Shown here one piece after another: positions 16,738-25,763 of a stretch of 55,974 nucleotides of DNA (within the stretch, counting starts at the first letter, position 1; each line of letters opens with the position of its first letter). This stretch comes from Bacteroidia bacterium (lineage in GTDB: Bacteria; Bacteroidota; Bacteroidia; M30B66). The stretch lies in assembly GCA_019695235.1 (NCBI GenBank), contig JAIBAI010000014.1, forward strand, positions 1 through 55,974, written 5' to 3'. The position numbers and the translations under genes were made by a program. The notes under the pieces were generated by a model. The model was given only the letters and a program-made list of their open reading frames with translations. It was not told the DNA's origin and searched no databases.

Positions 16738-18696
16738 GTGCAGTATTTTGTAAAGAAACAAACACTTAAAAAATGGTTTGAACAAATACCTGTTTTTATT
16801 CAGGTTCATTTTACCGCTTTCTTATTGTTTTTGCTATTACTTGTACTGTTTTATGCAGTCTTCCTGGTTAGCAATCTGGCGCTTATCAATGATGGAAACA
16901 GACAATTTGTACGTGAAACATTTTTTCTGTCTCTCAAATATGATTTACTCATTGCAGGATATATCATTGCATTGCCTTTTTTGCTTAGTAGTGTCCTATT
17001 TCTATTCAAAATACAAGGCCCTGTTTTATTCAGAATTTCAAGCTGGTATTATGCCTTAGTATCAGTACCTGTCATACTTTTATGTACTGCGAATATTCCT
17101 TTTTTTAATTTCTTCAAAATCAGCATTACCCGCTCTATCCACTTCTGGATGACCGATCCGGCCGGAATGCTTGGTTTTATTCTCAACGAAAAAAGTTACT
17201 GGCCATATCTTTTGGGTTTTGTTCTTTTCTCTGGCTTGTTTTTCTTTTCAATCCGGGAAATTACCGGAAGAATAGGTAGCACAAGCGACCTATTTCCGGG
17301 ATTCACGCGTAGAATTGCCATCTGGACAGTTAGTTGCTTTTTACTGTTTCTTAGTATGAAAGGTGGCAACATACAGCGAACCATTATGGTAAAAGATGCA
17401 TTTATCAGCAATGACCATTTCATCAATCAGTTGTCAATCAATCCGGTATTGAGCTATATCAACAGTGTTGCGCTGTTCAGAATTGATTACCTGCCTGAAA
17501 GCAAGGCATTTGAAATAGCATCCAGTGAATTAGGGGCTACAGTATCAGGCTCAGGCTCACCCATCGCACGCTGGGAAAACGCCAATGCAAAACCCAGGCA
17601 ACTCAATGTGGTAGTTGTGCTCATGGAAAGTATGCTTGCCAGAGCAAGTAAGCTTGGCGGAAATATGCAGGACCTTACGCCCAATCTCGATACGCTTGCG
17701 TCAAAGGGAATTTGGTTCACGAATGCCTATTCATCCGGCATTCATACCTGTAATGGTGTTTATTCAAGCCTGTTCGGACTGCCTTCTCTGATGGCAGAGC
17801 ACCCTATGGCGAATAATCAGGCAACTGGGCAGTCATTCAATGGCATCCCTGAAACCTTAAAGCAGGCAGGCTACACAACCTCCTTTTTCTGCTCTCATGA
17901 AAAAGAGTTTGATAATCTGGGCTATTTCCTGCCCAAGAATGGGATTGACAGCTTTTACGACAAATACAGTTTCCCTGCCTGGCAACGCAGCGGCCCCTGG
18001 GGAGTTTCTGATGAATATCTGCTGGATTTTGCCCTTAATAAGTTTGACATGTACAGCAAAAAAAGTCAACCTTTTCTGGGCGTCATTCAAACTATTAGCA
18101 CCCATGAGCCTGCAAAGTTGCCGGCAAATACCAAGTACCAGAGCCGTTTTAAGGAAGATTTTGCTCAAGCCTATGACTATGCTGACCACTGTATTGGCCG
18201 GTTTATGACAGAAGCAGCGAAAAAAACCTGGTTCGATTCTACCCTCTTCGTCTTTGTGGGCGACCACGGTAGGCCGTACCAGCCTGATTACCAAGCACCT
18301 TTGTCGTTCAACCACGTCATGATGCTTATCAATGGTCCGGTAAAACAACAAAAAATTGAAAGTCCGGCTTTACAAATTGACCTCTTTAGCACAGTTATGG
18401 GCATACTCAACCTACAGATTCTCAACGGAGGGACAGGCGTTAATCTTTTAAAGCAGGCACGGAAATATGCTTATTTCTCGCAGGATGACAAGCTGATGGT
18501 TGTAAGTGACAGCCTCTTGTACCTCAGACAGAAGGATGGCACTGAGCAGGTTTTTCGCTACCGTAACCAGCGCCGGGAGAATGTGTTGGTTCAGTTTCGG
18601 AGCGAAGCCAATCAAATGCGCGACTACGCATTCGCGATGTTACAAACAACGCAATGGGCACTTGAAAACCGTATGCTCGGCTTTAATGCCCCATAA
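16738..18696 (+). CDS. LTA synthase family / membrane sulfatase-like phosphotransferase
   Basis: A 652-aa inner-membrane protein with about five N-terminal helices (27-47, 70-90, 100-120, 155-172, 193-207) and a large periplasmic alkaline-phosphatase-superfamily domain. Catalytic features: VVLMESM with E297, SSGIHTCNG with nucleophile T337, and FVFVGDHGRP with late metal ligands. Relatives move phosphoglycerol or phosphoethanolamine onto glycans or lipids. In a didermic bacterium the acceptor is unknown. The start is GTG at 16738. An ATG 10 nt earlier is in another frame and opens a 13-codon uORF overlapping this start. The gene is divergent from the porin across 72 bp. Confidence 0.82.
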   Translation: MQYFVKKQTLKKWFEQIPVFIQVHFTAFLLFLLLLVLFYAVFLVSNLALINDGNRQFVRETFFLSLKYDLLIAGYIIALPFLLSSVLFLFKIQGPVLFRISSWYYALVSVPVILLCTANIPFFNFFKISITRSIHFWMTDPAGMLGFILNEKSYWPYLLGFVLFSGLFFFSIREITGRIGSTSDLFPGFTRRIAIWTVSCFLLFLSMKGGNIQRTIMVKDAFISNDHFINQLSINPVLSYINSVALFRIDYLPESKAFEIASSELGATVSGSGSPIARWENANAKPRQLNVVVVLMESMLARASKLGGNMQDLTPNLDTLASKGIWFTNAYSSGIHTCNGVYSSLFGLPSLMAEHPMANNQATGQSFNGIPETLKQAGYTTSFFCSHEKEFDNLGYFLPKNGIDSFYDKYSFPAWQRSGPWGVSDEYLLDFALNKFDMYSKKSQPFLGVIQTISTHEPAKLPANTKYQSRFKEDFAQAYDYADHCIGRFMTEAAKKTWFDSTLFVFVGDHGRPYQPDYQAPLSFNHVMMLINGPVKQQKIESPALQIDLFSTVMGILNLQILNGGTGVNLLKQARKYAYFSQDDKLMVVSDSLLYLRQKDGTEQVFRYRNQRRENVLVQFRSEANQMRDYAFAMLQTTQWALENRMLGFNAP

Positions 18697-18742
18697 ATCA
18701 ACAAGCCAAATTTTGGCAAAATGTATTCAACAACCTGACTTG

Positions 18743-18767
18743 TTTAAAAAATACGGGCTTTTTTAAA
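18743..18767 (+). terminator. AT-only hairpin after the LtaS-like gene
   Basis: TTTAAAAAA (18743-18751) and TTTTTTAAA (18759-18767) are perfectly complementary around TACGGGC. It could act as a weak terminator, although the stem has no G-C pairs. Confidence 0.35.
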
Positions 18768-18788
18768 GGATATACCCTGCCGGATGCC

Positions 18789-18796
18789 TATCTTCG
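18789..18796 (+). promoter_or_regulatory. -7-like box of the topoisomerase gene
   Basis: TATCTTCG, one mismatch from TAnnTTTG, 9 nt before the ATG at 18806. Confidence 0.35.
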
Positions 18797-18805
18797 CAAC
18801 CGATT

Positions 18806-21454
18806 ATGGCAATAAATTCTGAAAGTCCTGAAAACGAAGGGGCAGCCAACGAAAATCAGCACAAGTCGCACGACAACGAAGATCAGGTTACCCACCTGGC
18901 CGGGATGTATGAGAATTGGTTTCTTGATTACGCATCGTATGTAATTCTCGAACGTGCAGTACCCTATGTTGAAGACGGTCTGAAACCAGTACAAAGGAGG
19001 ATTCTTCATTCGATGAAGGACCTTGATGACGGGCGCTATAACAAGGTGGCCAACGTTATCGGTCATACGATGAAGTACCATCCGCATGGTGATGCTTCAA
19101 TTGGCGACGCACTGGTTCAGTTGGGTCAGAAAGACTTATTGATTGACACACAGGGGAACTGGGGCAACATATACACCGGTGACTCGGCAGCAGCACCAAG
19201 GTATATCGAGGCTCGTTTGAGCAAGCTGGCAAACGACATACTATTCAATCCGAAAACTACCAACTGGCAACTCAGTTATGATGGAAGAAACCGTGAGCCG
19301 GTAACACTTCCGGTTAAATTCCCACTTCTGCTTGCCCAGGGAGTAGAAGGGATTGCGGTAGGTCTTTCATGCAAGATATTGCCTCATAACTTTAATGAGC
19401 TGATTGATGCCAGTATTGCGAGCCTTAAGAACCGCAGTTTTGAGATATTTCCGGACTTCCTGACTGCCGGGCTTGCTGATTTTAGCAAGTATAACGATGG
19501 TTTGCGGGGTGGCAAGGTGCGTGTGCGTGCCCGCATACAGCAATTAGATAAAACAACCCTGGTAATTTCTGATATTCCTTTTAGTACCACCACCAGTTCG
19601 CTGATTGAGTCTATTATCTCTGCGAACGAAAAGGAAAAAATCAAAATCCGGAAAATTGAAGACAATACCAGCGATCAGGTAGAAATCCTGGTACATCTTC
19701 CTGCCGGAATTTCGCCGGATAAAACAATTGATGCCCTGTATGCAGTAACCGATTGCGAAATAAGTATTTCGCCAAATGCCTGCATCATTGAGAACGAGAA
19801 ACCCCGTTTTGTTGGGGTGAGTGAGATATTACGTATCTCAGCAGATAACACACGCAATCTGCTGCAAAAAGAATTAGAAATTGAAAAAGCAGAACTTGAA
19901 AACGAGTGGCATTTCAGTTCGCTTGAAAAGATATTTATTGAAGAACGCATCTATCGCGACATTGAAGAGGCTGAAACCTGGGAAGAAGTTATCGGGAACA
20001 TTTTTGCAGGTTTGAAAAAGTTCAGAAAGCGCCTGCGCCGTGATATCACTGAAGAAGATGTTGTTCGACTTACAGAAATCCGCATCAAAAGAATATCAAA
20101 ATATGATGCATTTAAGGCTGATGAATACATCAAAGGCCTGGAAGATAAAATGGCTGAATGCGATCATCATTTAGCCCACCTTACTGACTATGCAATTGCC
20201 TATTACCAAAATCTGAAAAAAAAATACGGAGTCGGTCGTGAACGTAAAACCGAAATAAGACAATTTGACACCATTGAGGCAGCCAAGGTTGTAATAAACA
20301 ATGAAAAGCTTTATGTAAACCGCGAAGAAGGATTCGCCGGCACAAGCATAAAAAAGGATGAGTTTGTCTGTGATTGTTCGGATATTGATGATATAATCGT
20401 TATCAGGGCCGACGGTAGTATGGCTATTTCTAAAGTCAGTGACAAAGCATTTGTGGGCAAGGAAATTTTGCACATCAATGTTTTTCAGAAAAACGATGAA
20501 CGCACCATATACAACCTGGTATATCAGGATGGAAAAACAGGTCCTTATTACGTAAAACGTTTCTCTGTTGGAGGAGTGATTCGTGACAAGGTGTATGATC
20601 TTACCAAGGGTACCAAAGGCTCGCGTATTGTGTATATTAGCGTAAATCCAAATGGTGAAAGCGAGATTCTGCACATCTTTTTAAAGCCACGCCCCAAACT
20701 AAAGAAAACTGCATTTGAGTTCGACTTTGGCACATTGGCTATTAAAGGTCGCGGTGCAGGAGGTAATATTTTAAGCAAAATACCTATCCGAAAGATTGTG
20801 TTAAAAGAAAAAGGACAATCAACACTCGGTGCAAGGCAAATATGGTGGGACGAGGCCGTAAGACGCCTAAATGCAGATGGGCGTGGTATTCTGCTGGGCT
20901 CTTTTGCAGCTTCTGACAAGATTCTGACAATTATGCAAAGCGGGCATTACCGCTTGCTCAGCCCTGACCCTGGTGCGCATTTCGACGAAGACATGCTCAG
21001 TATCGAAAAGTTCAATCCCCGCGCACCTATCAGTACCATTTATTTCGACAGCGAAAGCAATGAGTACATGGTAAAACGTTTTATGGTGGAAATAAGTGAT
21101 AAAAAAACTTCTTTCCTAGGTGATGTAGCCGAGTCGTGGGTAGCCTTTGTTTCTACTGACACCTATCCAAGGGTTCAAATTGAATACAACAAAATTGGAA
21201 AATTCAACAGGCCGACTGAAGAAATGCTTCTCGAATCATTCATTTCGGTTAAGGGAATCAAAGCCAAAGGCAGAAAACTGTCTACCCATTCGGTAAAATC
21301 TATTCAACCGCTTGAATCATTGCCCGAGCCTGAACAGGAAGAGGTTGCTGAGCCTGTAGAACAGGCTGAGATTTCTCCAGACAATAGTACACCCAATGTG
21401 GTTGTTGATTTAGAAGATGATGAGCCTCAGATGAGGCTTTTTGGGGAAGAATAA
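18806..21454 (+). CDS. parC: DNA topoisomerase IV subunit A (ParC/GyrA family)
   Basis: An 882-aa type IIA topoisomerase subunit that cuts and passes DNA, mainly decatenating chromosomes. The breakage domain has VEDGLKPVQRRILHSM, the quinolone-determining KYHPHGDASIGDALV (91-104) and catalytic Y133 in APRYIEARLS. The C-terminal beta-pinwheel (about 500-810) is ParC-like, and an acidic tail of about 50 residues (PEPEQEEVAEPVEQAE) closes it. The usual GyrA Ser83 position is Ala97. No parE neighbour is present: the upstream gene is the LtaS-like protein. The ParC rather than GyrA label rests on the short, divergent C-domain and is moderately sure. Confidence 0.87.
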   Translation: MAINSESPENEGAANENQHKSHDNEDQVTHLAGMYENWFLDYASYVILERAVPYVEDGLKPVQRRILHSMKDLDDGRYNKVANVIGHTMKYHPHGDASIGDALVQLGQKDLLIDTQGNWGNIYTGDSAAAPRYIEARLSKLANDILFNPKTTNWQLSYDGRNREPVTLPVKFPLLLAQGVEGIAVGLSCKILPHNFNELIDASIASLKNRSFEIFPDFLTAGLADFSKYNDGLRGGKVRVRARIQQLDKTTLVISDIPFSTTTSSLIESIISANEKEKIKIRKIEDNTSDQVEILVHLPAGISPDKTIDALYAVTDCEISISPNACIIENEKPRFVGVSEILRISADNTRNLLQKELEIEKAELENEWHFSSLEKIFIEERIYRDIEEAETWEEVIGNIFAGLKKFRKRLRRDITEEDVVRLTEIRIKRISKYDAFKADEYIKGLEDKMAECDHHLAHLTDYAIAYYQNLKKKYGVGRERKTEIRQFDTIEAAKVVINNEKLYVNREEGFAGTSIKKDEFVCDCSDIDDIIVIRADGSMAISKVSDKAFVGKEILHINVFQKNDERTIYNLVYQDGKTGPYYVKRFSVGGVIRDKVYDLTKGTKGSRIVYISVNPNGESEILHIFLKPRPKLKKTAFEFDFGTLAIKGRGAGGNILSKIPIRKIVLKEKGQSTLGARQIWWDEAVRRLNADGRGILLGSFAASDKILTIMQSGHYRLLSPDPGAHFDEDMLSIEKFNPRAPISTIYFDSESNEYMVKRFMVEISDKKTSFLGDVAESWVAFVSTDTYPRVQIEYNKIGKFNRPTEEMLLESFISVKGIKAKGRKLSTHSVKSIQPLESLPEPEQEEVAEPVEQAEISPDNSTPNVVVDLEDDEPQMRLFGEE

Positions 21455-21468
21455 ATAGGTTTGTTCTA

Positions 21469-21933
21469 TCATTTGCGCCATCTTTCGGGCTTAATTTGTA
21501 CGGCAGAAATAATCCGAATTTCCTTTGCTTTCGGATGTAAAGGGTTGATTAAAAAATTATACTCCCCCTCAACCAGGCTGCTTGGTACCTGCATAAGCAG
21601 ATGGTCGGACTTTCGGATAAAATCATCCCCGATTCTTTGCGTACCCTCACCCGAAGGAAAGGTATTCCAGCCATCTGGAAGGAGTTCCGTAGGCAGATGC
21701 TGAACGGTCATACCATCAGGTATTTCTATCTCAACCAGCATACGGTCAGTAGGGAGCTCAGTGTACAGATCAACATGTGCCAAAACTTCAAGCAGCGCAA
21801 GAGAGCGACTTTCGGAGCAATAAACCATTGGGGTATGCAGGCTGTTCCAACGGTTCCCTTCTGAAAGTGCAGCCCCCCGGCCACTCAGCACCTCCGGAAG
21901 ATATTTATGCCTTTCAATCCGGTAAACACGCAT
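21469..21933 (-). CDS. RES domain toxin (NAD-degrading type)
   Basis: A 154-aa RES-family protein, the toxin half of a type II toxin-antitoxin pair. Characterised relatives (MbcT and others) deplete cellular NAD+. The three name-giving residues are placed as expected: R28 in EGNRWNS, E49 in LALLEVLAHVDLY, and S118 or S119 in VPSSLVEGEYNFLINP. The ATG overlaps the antitoxin stop by one base (TGATG), so translation is coupled with the antitoxin first. It converges on parC with 14 bp between. The gene is intact, hence presumably active. Confidence 0.88.
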   Translation of the reverse strand: MRVYRIERHKYLPEVLSGRGAALSEGNRWNSLHTPMVYCSESRSLALLEVLAHVDLYTELPTDRMLVEIEIPDGMTVQHLPTELLPDGWNTFPSGEGTQRIGDDFIRKSDHLLMQVPSSLVEGEYNFLINPLHPKAKEIRIISAVQIKPERWRK

Positions 21934-22430
21934 CAGGCAAAATTGCCAAAATCAATCTTTTGAAGGCAGCTTCTAACTGCTTTCATACCGGTATAGGTAT
22001 CAAACAGACTTTCGGGGCTATGCCCCGCCAAGGATGGATTGGGCTTGCGCAGCCAATTGTCAAACGCAGTATGTTCATGGTTAAAAACCGCTATACCATA
22101 CTCCAGAAGTTCAGAAAGCATAAGCAATTGTTCAGTGTCACGGGTGCTAAGCAGCTCTCCCTCACGCTTTTTTTTGTTATAGGTAGTTTGCGGCATGCCA
22201 AGGTATTCGAGCAGCCGTTTAACAGGCAGCTCAGCACGGATACTCATGGATTCAACCTGAGCGTACGGCATGCCCTGGCGGATGTACTCTAATTTACGGA
22301 TTGGATTTTCGTATAACATGATTAAATCATTGACACGCTGCCTTTCATCAGGATTAACAGTGTACTTTTTCAGCTTTCGGCCGGAAGATTTGCCCTTGGC
22401 TGACCGCTTTGCATCATGGGAGGAACTCAT
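21933..22430 (-). CDS. Xre/MbcA/ParS-type antitoxin
   Basis: A 165-aa antitoxin partner of the RES toxin. A basic N-terminus (residues about 5-25, KRSAKGKSSGRKLKKY) precedes a helix-turn-helix region around AELPVKRLLEYLGMPQTTYNKKKREG. The C-terminal toxin-binding domain has the family pattern FDNWLRKPNPSLAGHSPESLF followed by DTYTGMKAVRSCLQKIDFG. Start 22430 is preferred over an in-frame ATG at 22460, because the -7 box (22447-22454) lies between them. A palindrome over the -7 box suggests autorepression, as is usual for these systems. Confidence 0.86.
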   Translation of the reverse strand: MSSSHDAKRSAKGKSSGRKLKKYTVNPDERQRVNDLIMLYENPIRKLEYIRQGMPYAQVESMSIRAELPVKRLLEYLGMPQTTYNKKKREGELLSTRDTEQLLMLSELLEYGIAVFNHEHTAFDNWLRKPNPSLAGHSPESLFDTYTGMKAVRSCLQKIDFGNFA

Positions 22431-22441
22431 TGCAGCTATTT

Positions 22442-22476
22442 TGTTGCTAATATACAACATTATTGCTTAAATCAAA
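22442..22476 (-). promoter_or_regulatory. Promoter and palindromic operator of the RES/Xre operon
   Basis: Minus strand: TTTG (plus 22473-22476), 18-bp spacer, TATATTAG (plus 22447-22454). The -7 box is exactly enclosed by the inverted repeat TGTTG (22442-22446) and CAACA (22455-22459). Binding there would block the polymerase, which fits antitoxin autoregulation. Confidence 0.55.
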
Positions 22477-22541
22477 AAAATCACAAAAAAAACAGGTGCA
22501 TTCGTAAATTTATTTCTAAGGCTCAGCAGCATTAAATTTCA

Positions 22542-22549
22542 TAACTTTG
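22542..22549 (+). promoter_or_regulatory. -7 promoter box for the two secreted-protein genes
   Basis: TAACTTTG, a full TAnnTTTG match, 25 nt before the ATG at 22575 and 46 nt before the one at 22596. Confidence 0.45.
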
Positions 22550-22595
22550 AATAACGTAATAATGTCAATTTATCATGAGTCATTCAGTATTTATC

Positions 22596-23126
22596 ATGAA
22601 AGCAAGCCTATTCATTGGTTTGTTATTATACAGTGTCAATAGCGTATCAGCGCAAGGGCAGAGTATGCTTTTTACATTCACAGACAGCACCACAGCTTCT
22701 TTTCCGTTAAGTTCAATTCAGAAGGTTACATTCTCCGAATCGGCTCTTATTCTGAACCTGAAGAATGGCACAACAGAGCAATGGAATTTGAATACAATTG
22801 CGAAGTATTCTTATGAGAGTTCTTCCGGATTGCTTCCTTTAACAGGCAACAATCCGGTGCAGGCACTTAACTTATATCCCAATCCTTCATCAGGAGAGAT
22901 AAACTTTGAATATGAATTACCGGCTAAGAGCAATGCAGGTCTATACATATACTCCATGCAGGGAGCATTGCTTAGAACCATTTATCAGGGGCATCAGACA
23001 AAGGGAAAGCAAGAGATAAAATGGAACAATCAGACAGACAAAAACGGCCCTTTGCCCTCCGGAATTTATTTATGCCGTCTTCAATCAGAAAATAAAAATT
23101 GCAAAAAATATATTGTCCTCCAATAA
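22596..23126 (+). CDS. Secreted protein with T9SS C-terminal sorting domain
   Basis: A 176-aa exported protein of unknown function. The signal peptide is MKASLFIGLLLYSVNSVSAQG. An in-frame ATG 21 nt earlier (22575) is also possible. Residues about 22-75 form a two-part strand module (FTFTDSTTASFPLSSIQKVTF, then LNLKNGTTEQWNLNTIAKY) resembling the N-terminus of the next gene product. Residues about 90-176 are a type IX secretion sorting domain (NLYPNPSSGEINFEYELP ... GIYLCRLQSENKNCKKYIVLQ). No catalytic motif is seen. It is 11 bp upstream of the FISUMP gene and likely cotranscribed with it. Confidence 0.8.
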   Translation: MKASLFIGLLLYSVNSVSAQGQSMLFTFTDSTTASFPLSSIQKVTFSESALILNLKNGTTEQWNLNTIAKYSYESSSGLLPLTGNNPVQALNLYPNPSSGEINFEYELPAKSNAGLYIYSMQGALLRTIYQGHQTKGKQEIKWNNQTDKNGPLPSGIYLCRLQSENKNCKKYIVLQ

Positions 23127-23137
23127 GTTTCAAGGCC

Positions 23138-24079
23138 ATGAAAAGCATATTACTTTCTATCATTTATATTTTCTCACTCAGCCTGATAGGTCAAAGTCAG
23201 AACTCTTTCCGCATCCTACTGAAAGATGGGAAAAAGGTTGAATTTATGGTTGAAGATATTTCCCAAGCTTCTTTTTCTTTGGTTACACCTCCTTCGAGAC
23301 TTGAAATTAAAACAATGGACAGTCCGAATATACATGCCTTCAATCTGGAAGATATTGACAGCATTGTTTACATCCTAAAGCCAACAGGCACAAGCTATTA
23401 CGATGCTGATTCTAATCAATATTCATCGGTAATCATTGGCTCACAAGAGTGGATGAAAGAAAACTTAAAAACGACTCATTTTGCCGATGGTAGTCCTATT
23501 CCTCATGTGACTGACAGCCTGATTTGGAAAAGCCTTGCAGAGAGTGTGGGCGACAAAACTGCGTACTGCGATTACCAAAACAACCCTGCAATTGGTGCAG
23601 TGTATGGGAAACTCTATAATTATTATACAACAGTTGATCCGAGAGGTTTATGTCCAGCAGGCTGGCATGTTCCTACAGATGCTGACTGGAAAACTTTGGA
23701 GTTTTATGCAGGGGTAGAAGATGACGAACTTGACCTTGAAGGGGGTGCAGTATCAAGAGGGGGAACCAACAGTGCCGGCAAGCAATTAAAATCGTACAGT
23801 GGTTGGGTTCTTCAGGGAGGGGGCACTGATAAATATGGATTCACAGCAATGCCGGGTGGACTGCGTGATTGTTGCAATAACTACCCGCCTAACTATGGTG
23901 CAGCCATTTTTTCAGAGCAACGTGGCAGGGCATGGTTTTGGAGCAGTTCGGAAGAAACAGAAGGCTCCCCAACAGGTTTCTATGCTTTTGCCCGGATGTT
24001 AGATGCCCAGGAAAAGGTTATTTATCGCCTGCTGGAGAATAAGGCATACGGCTATTCAGTACGTTGTATAAAAGACTAA
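23138..24079 (+). CDS. Secreted FISUMP-domain protein
   Basis: A 313-aa exported protein. Signal peptide MKSILLSIIYIFSLSLIGQSQ. A short strand module (about 22-85) follows, with LLKDGKKVEFMVEDISQASF and HAFNLEDIDSIVY. The C-terminal about 215 residues are the Fibrobacter succinogenes major paralogous domain (FISUMP, a C-type-lectin-like fold). Recognisable pieces are IGSQEWMKENLKTTHFADG, YGKLYNYYTTVDPRGLCP, GWHVPTDADWKTLE, FWSSSEE and a final YGYSVRCIKD. FISUMP proteins are cell-surface or secreted and of unknown activity, possibly binding. Unlike its upstream neighbour it carries no T9SS tail. Start 23138 chosen for the signal peptide. Confidence 0.87.
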   Translation: MKSILLSIIYIFSLSLIGQSQNSFRILLKDGKKVEFMVEDISQASFSLVTPPSRLEIKTMDSPNIHAFNLEDIDSIVYILKPTGTSYYDADSNQYSSVIIGSQEWMKENLKTTHFADGSPIPHVTDSLIWKSLAESVGDKTAYCDYQNNPAIGAVYGKLYNYYTTVDPRGLCPAGWHVPTDADWKTLEFYAGVEDDELDLEGGAVSRGGTNSAGKQLKSYSGWVLQGGGTDKYGFTAMPGGLRDCCNNYPPNYGAAIFSEQRGRAWFWSSSEETEGSPTGFYAFARMLDAQEKVIYRLLENKAYGYSVRCIKD

Positions 24080-24090
24080 TTTATCCTCCT

Positions 24091-25740
24091 TTATTGATAT
24101 TTCCTCCAAAAATTAATCAGCATTTGTGTAGATGCGTCTTGCTTGCGGGAAGTATCTCCGGTTCTTAAATCCGGAAGAATTTCCCCAGCCAGCTGCTTGC
24201 CCAGTTCAACCCCCCACTGGTCGAAACTAAATATATTCCAGATTACTCCCTGTACGAAGATTTTGTGTTCGTACAATGCAATGAGTGCCCCTAAATTAAA
24301 AGGATTCAACTCATTCAGTAAGATTGTATTGGTAGGGCGGTTGCCTTCGAAAACGCGAAAAGGCAGGTGGAAGGCAATTTCTTCCTCGCTCATACCCCTG
24401 GATGCAAGTTCATCATGTACCTGCTCAGGGGTTTTTCCCAACATAAGCGCTTTGGTTTGGGCAAAGAAGTTCGACATCAGTAGCAGATGATGCTCCCCAA
24501 CCGGATTTTTTGATACAGCAGGAGCGATGAAATCCGCAGGAATCAATAGGGTACCCTGGTGAATCAGTTGGTAAAATGCATGCTGGCCGTTGGTGCCCGG
24601 TTCGCCCCAAATCACTGGCCCGGTGCTGTAGTTGACTTTTTGCCCGTTGCGGTCGGCCGATTTGCCATTGCTTTCCATATCAGCTTGTTGAAGGTATGCG
24701 GCAAAGCGGTGCAGGTACTGGTCATAAGGTAAAATCGCATGAGAATGGGCTCCAAAGAAATTCGTGTACCAAATACCCAGAAGAGCCAAAATTACTGGCA
24801 TATTTTCTTTGAATGGTGCCGTCTTAAAATGATTGTCAATTGCAAATGCACCATCAAGGAGTTGCTCAAAGTGCTCGTAACCAACAGCAAGACAGATTGA
24901 AAGTCCGATTGCACTCCACAGGGAGTACCTCCCTCCTACCCAATCCCAAAACGTAAACATATTTTCAGCGTCAATACCAAATGCCTCAACCGCATCTCTG
25001 TTTGTCGAAAGTGCTACAAAATGAGAAGCAATATACTTTTCATTTCCAGTGCGTTCAACAAACCACTTTCGGGCTGTATGCGCATTGGCCATCGTTTCTT
25101 GCGTGGTAAATGTTTTGCTTGCTATGATAAAAAGGCAGGTTTCGGGGTCAATTGACTTCAAAGTTTCAGCAATGTGTGTACCATCAACATTGCTTACAAA
25201 GTGCATTTGAATTCCTTCAAGCTGCCAATGCTTCAGCGCTTCTGTAACCATCACCGGCCCTAAATCAGAGCCCCCGATGCCAATATTTACAATATGTTTG
25301 AGTTGCTTTCCAGTGTACCCTTTATGTGCTCCGGTGTGAACAGCATTTGTGAAGTGACGCATTTTTTCAAGCACCTTCCTCACCTCAGGCATAACATCTT
25401 TTCCGTTAACAAACACCGGGTTGTTAGAGCGGTTGCGCAGTGCAGTATGAAGAACTTCTCTGCTTTCAGTTTTGTTTATTTGTTCACCGTTGAACATTGC
25501 TTCTATTGCGGCCTTCAATTGACATTCATCTGCCAAACTTATCAGGAGCTCAATAGTCTTTTCATTGATTCGGTTTTTTGAATAATCTAAAAGAAAATCA
25601 TTCCAGCGAATAGAAAAACGACTTGCTCTTTGTTCAGCAGCTTTAAACATATCACGCATGTGCTGATTAGCAATTGTTGCATGATGTGCTTTAAGTTCTG
25701 CATAAGCTTTTGTATCCGCGAAAGAAAAGGATGGTAACAT
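24091..25740 (-). CDS. pgi: Glucose-6-phosphate isomerase
   Basis: A 549-aa cytosolic enzyme interconverting glucose 6-phosphate and fructose 6-phosphate. Signatures: [36 protein letters not shown], the PGI block [33 protein letters not shown], and the C-terminal [14 protein letters not shown]. Length is normal for the long (E. coli-like) form. Its start lies 23 bp after the stop of the Xaa-Pro aminopeptidase gene, so both are probably on one transcript. Confidence 0.97.
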   Translation of the reverse strand: MLPSFSFADTKAYAELKAHHATIANQHMRDMFKAAEQRASRFSIRWNDFLLDYSKNRINEKTIELLISLADECQLKAAIEAMFNGEQINKTESREVLHTALRNRSNNPVFVNGKDVMPEVRKVLEKMRHFTNAVHTGAHKGYTGKQLKHIVNIGIGGSDLGPVMVTEALKHWQLEGIQMHFVSNVDGTHIAETLKSIDPETCLFIIASKTFTTQETMANAHTARKWFVERTGNEKYIASHFVALSTNRDAVEAFGIDAENMFTFWDWVGGRYSLWSAIGLSICLAVGYEHFEQLLDGAFAIDNHFKTAPFKENMPVILALLGIWYTNFFGAHSHAILPYDQYLHRFAAYLQQADMESNGKSADRNGQKVNYSTGPVIWGEPGTNGQHAFYQLIHQGTLLIPADFIAPAVSKNPVGEHHLLLMSNFFAQTKALMLGKTPEQVHDELASRGMSEEEIAFHLPFRVFEGNRPTNTILLNELNPFNLGALIALYEHKIFVQGVIWNIFSFDQWGVELGKQLAGEILPDLRTGDTSRKQDASTQMLINFWRKYQ

Positions 25741-25763
25741 CTTTTATTATAATTGATACAAAA

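Noticed and set aside
17857-18351. Minus-strand 164-codon frame opposite the LtaS-like gene
   Set aside because: No recognisable domain and fully overlapped by a clear gene.
20171-20919. Two overlapping minus-strand frames opposite parC
   Set aside because: Antisense shadows of the pinwheel domain, no motif, no promoter box.
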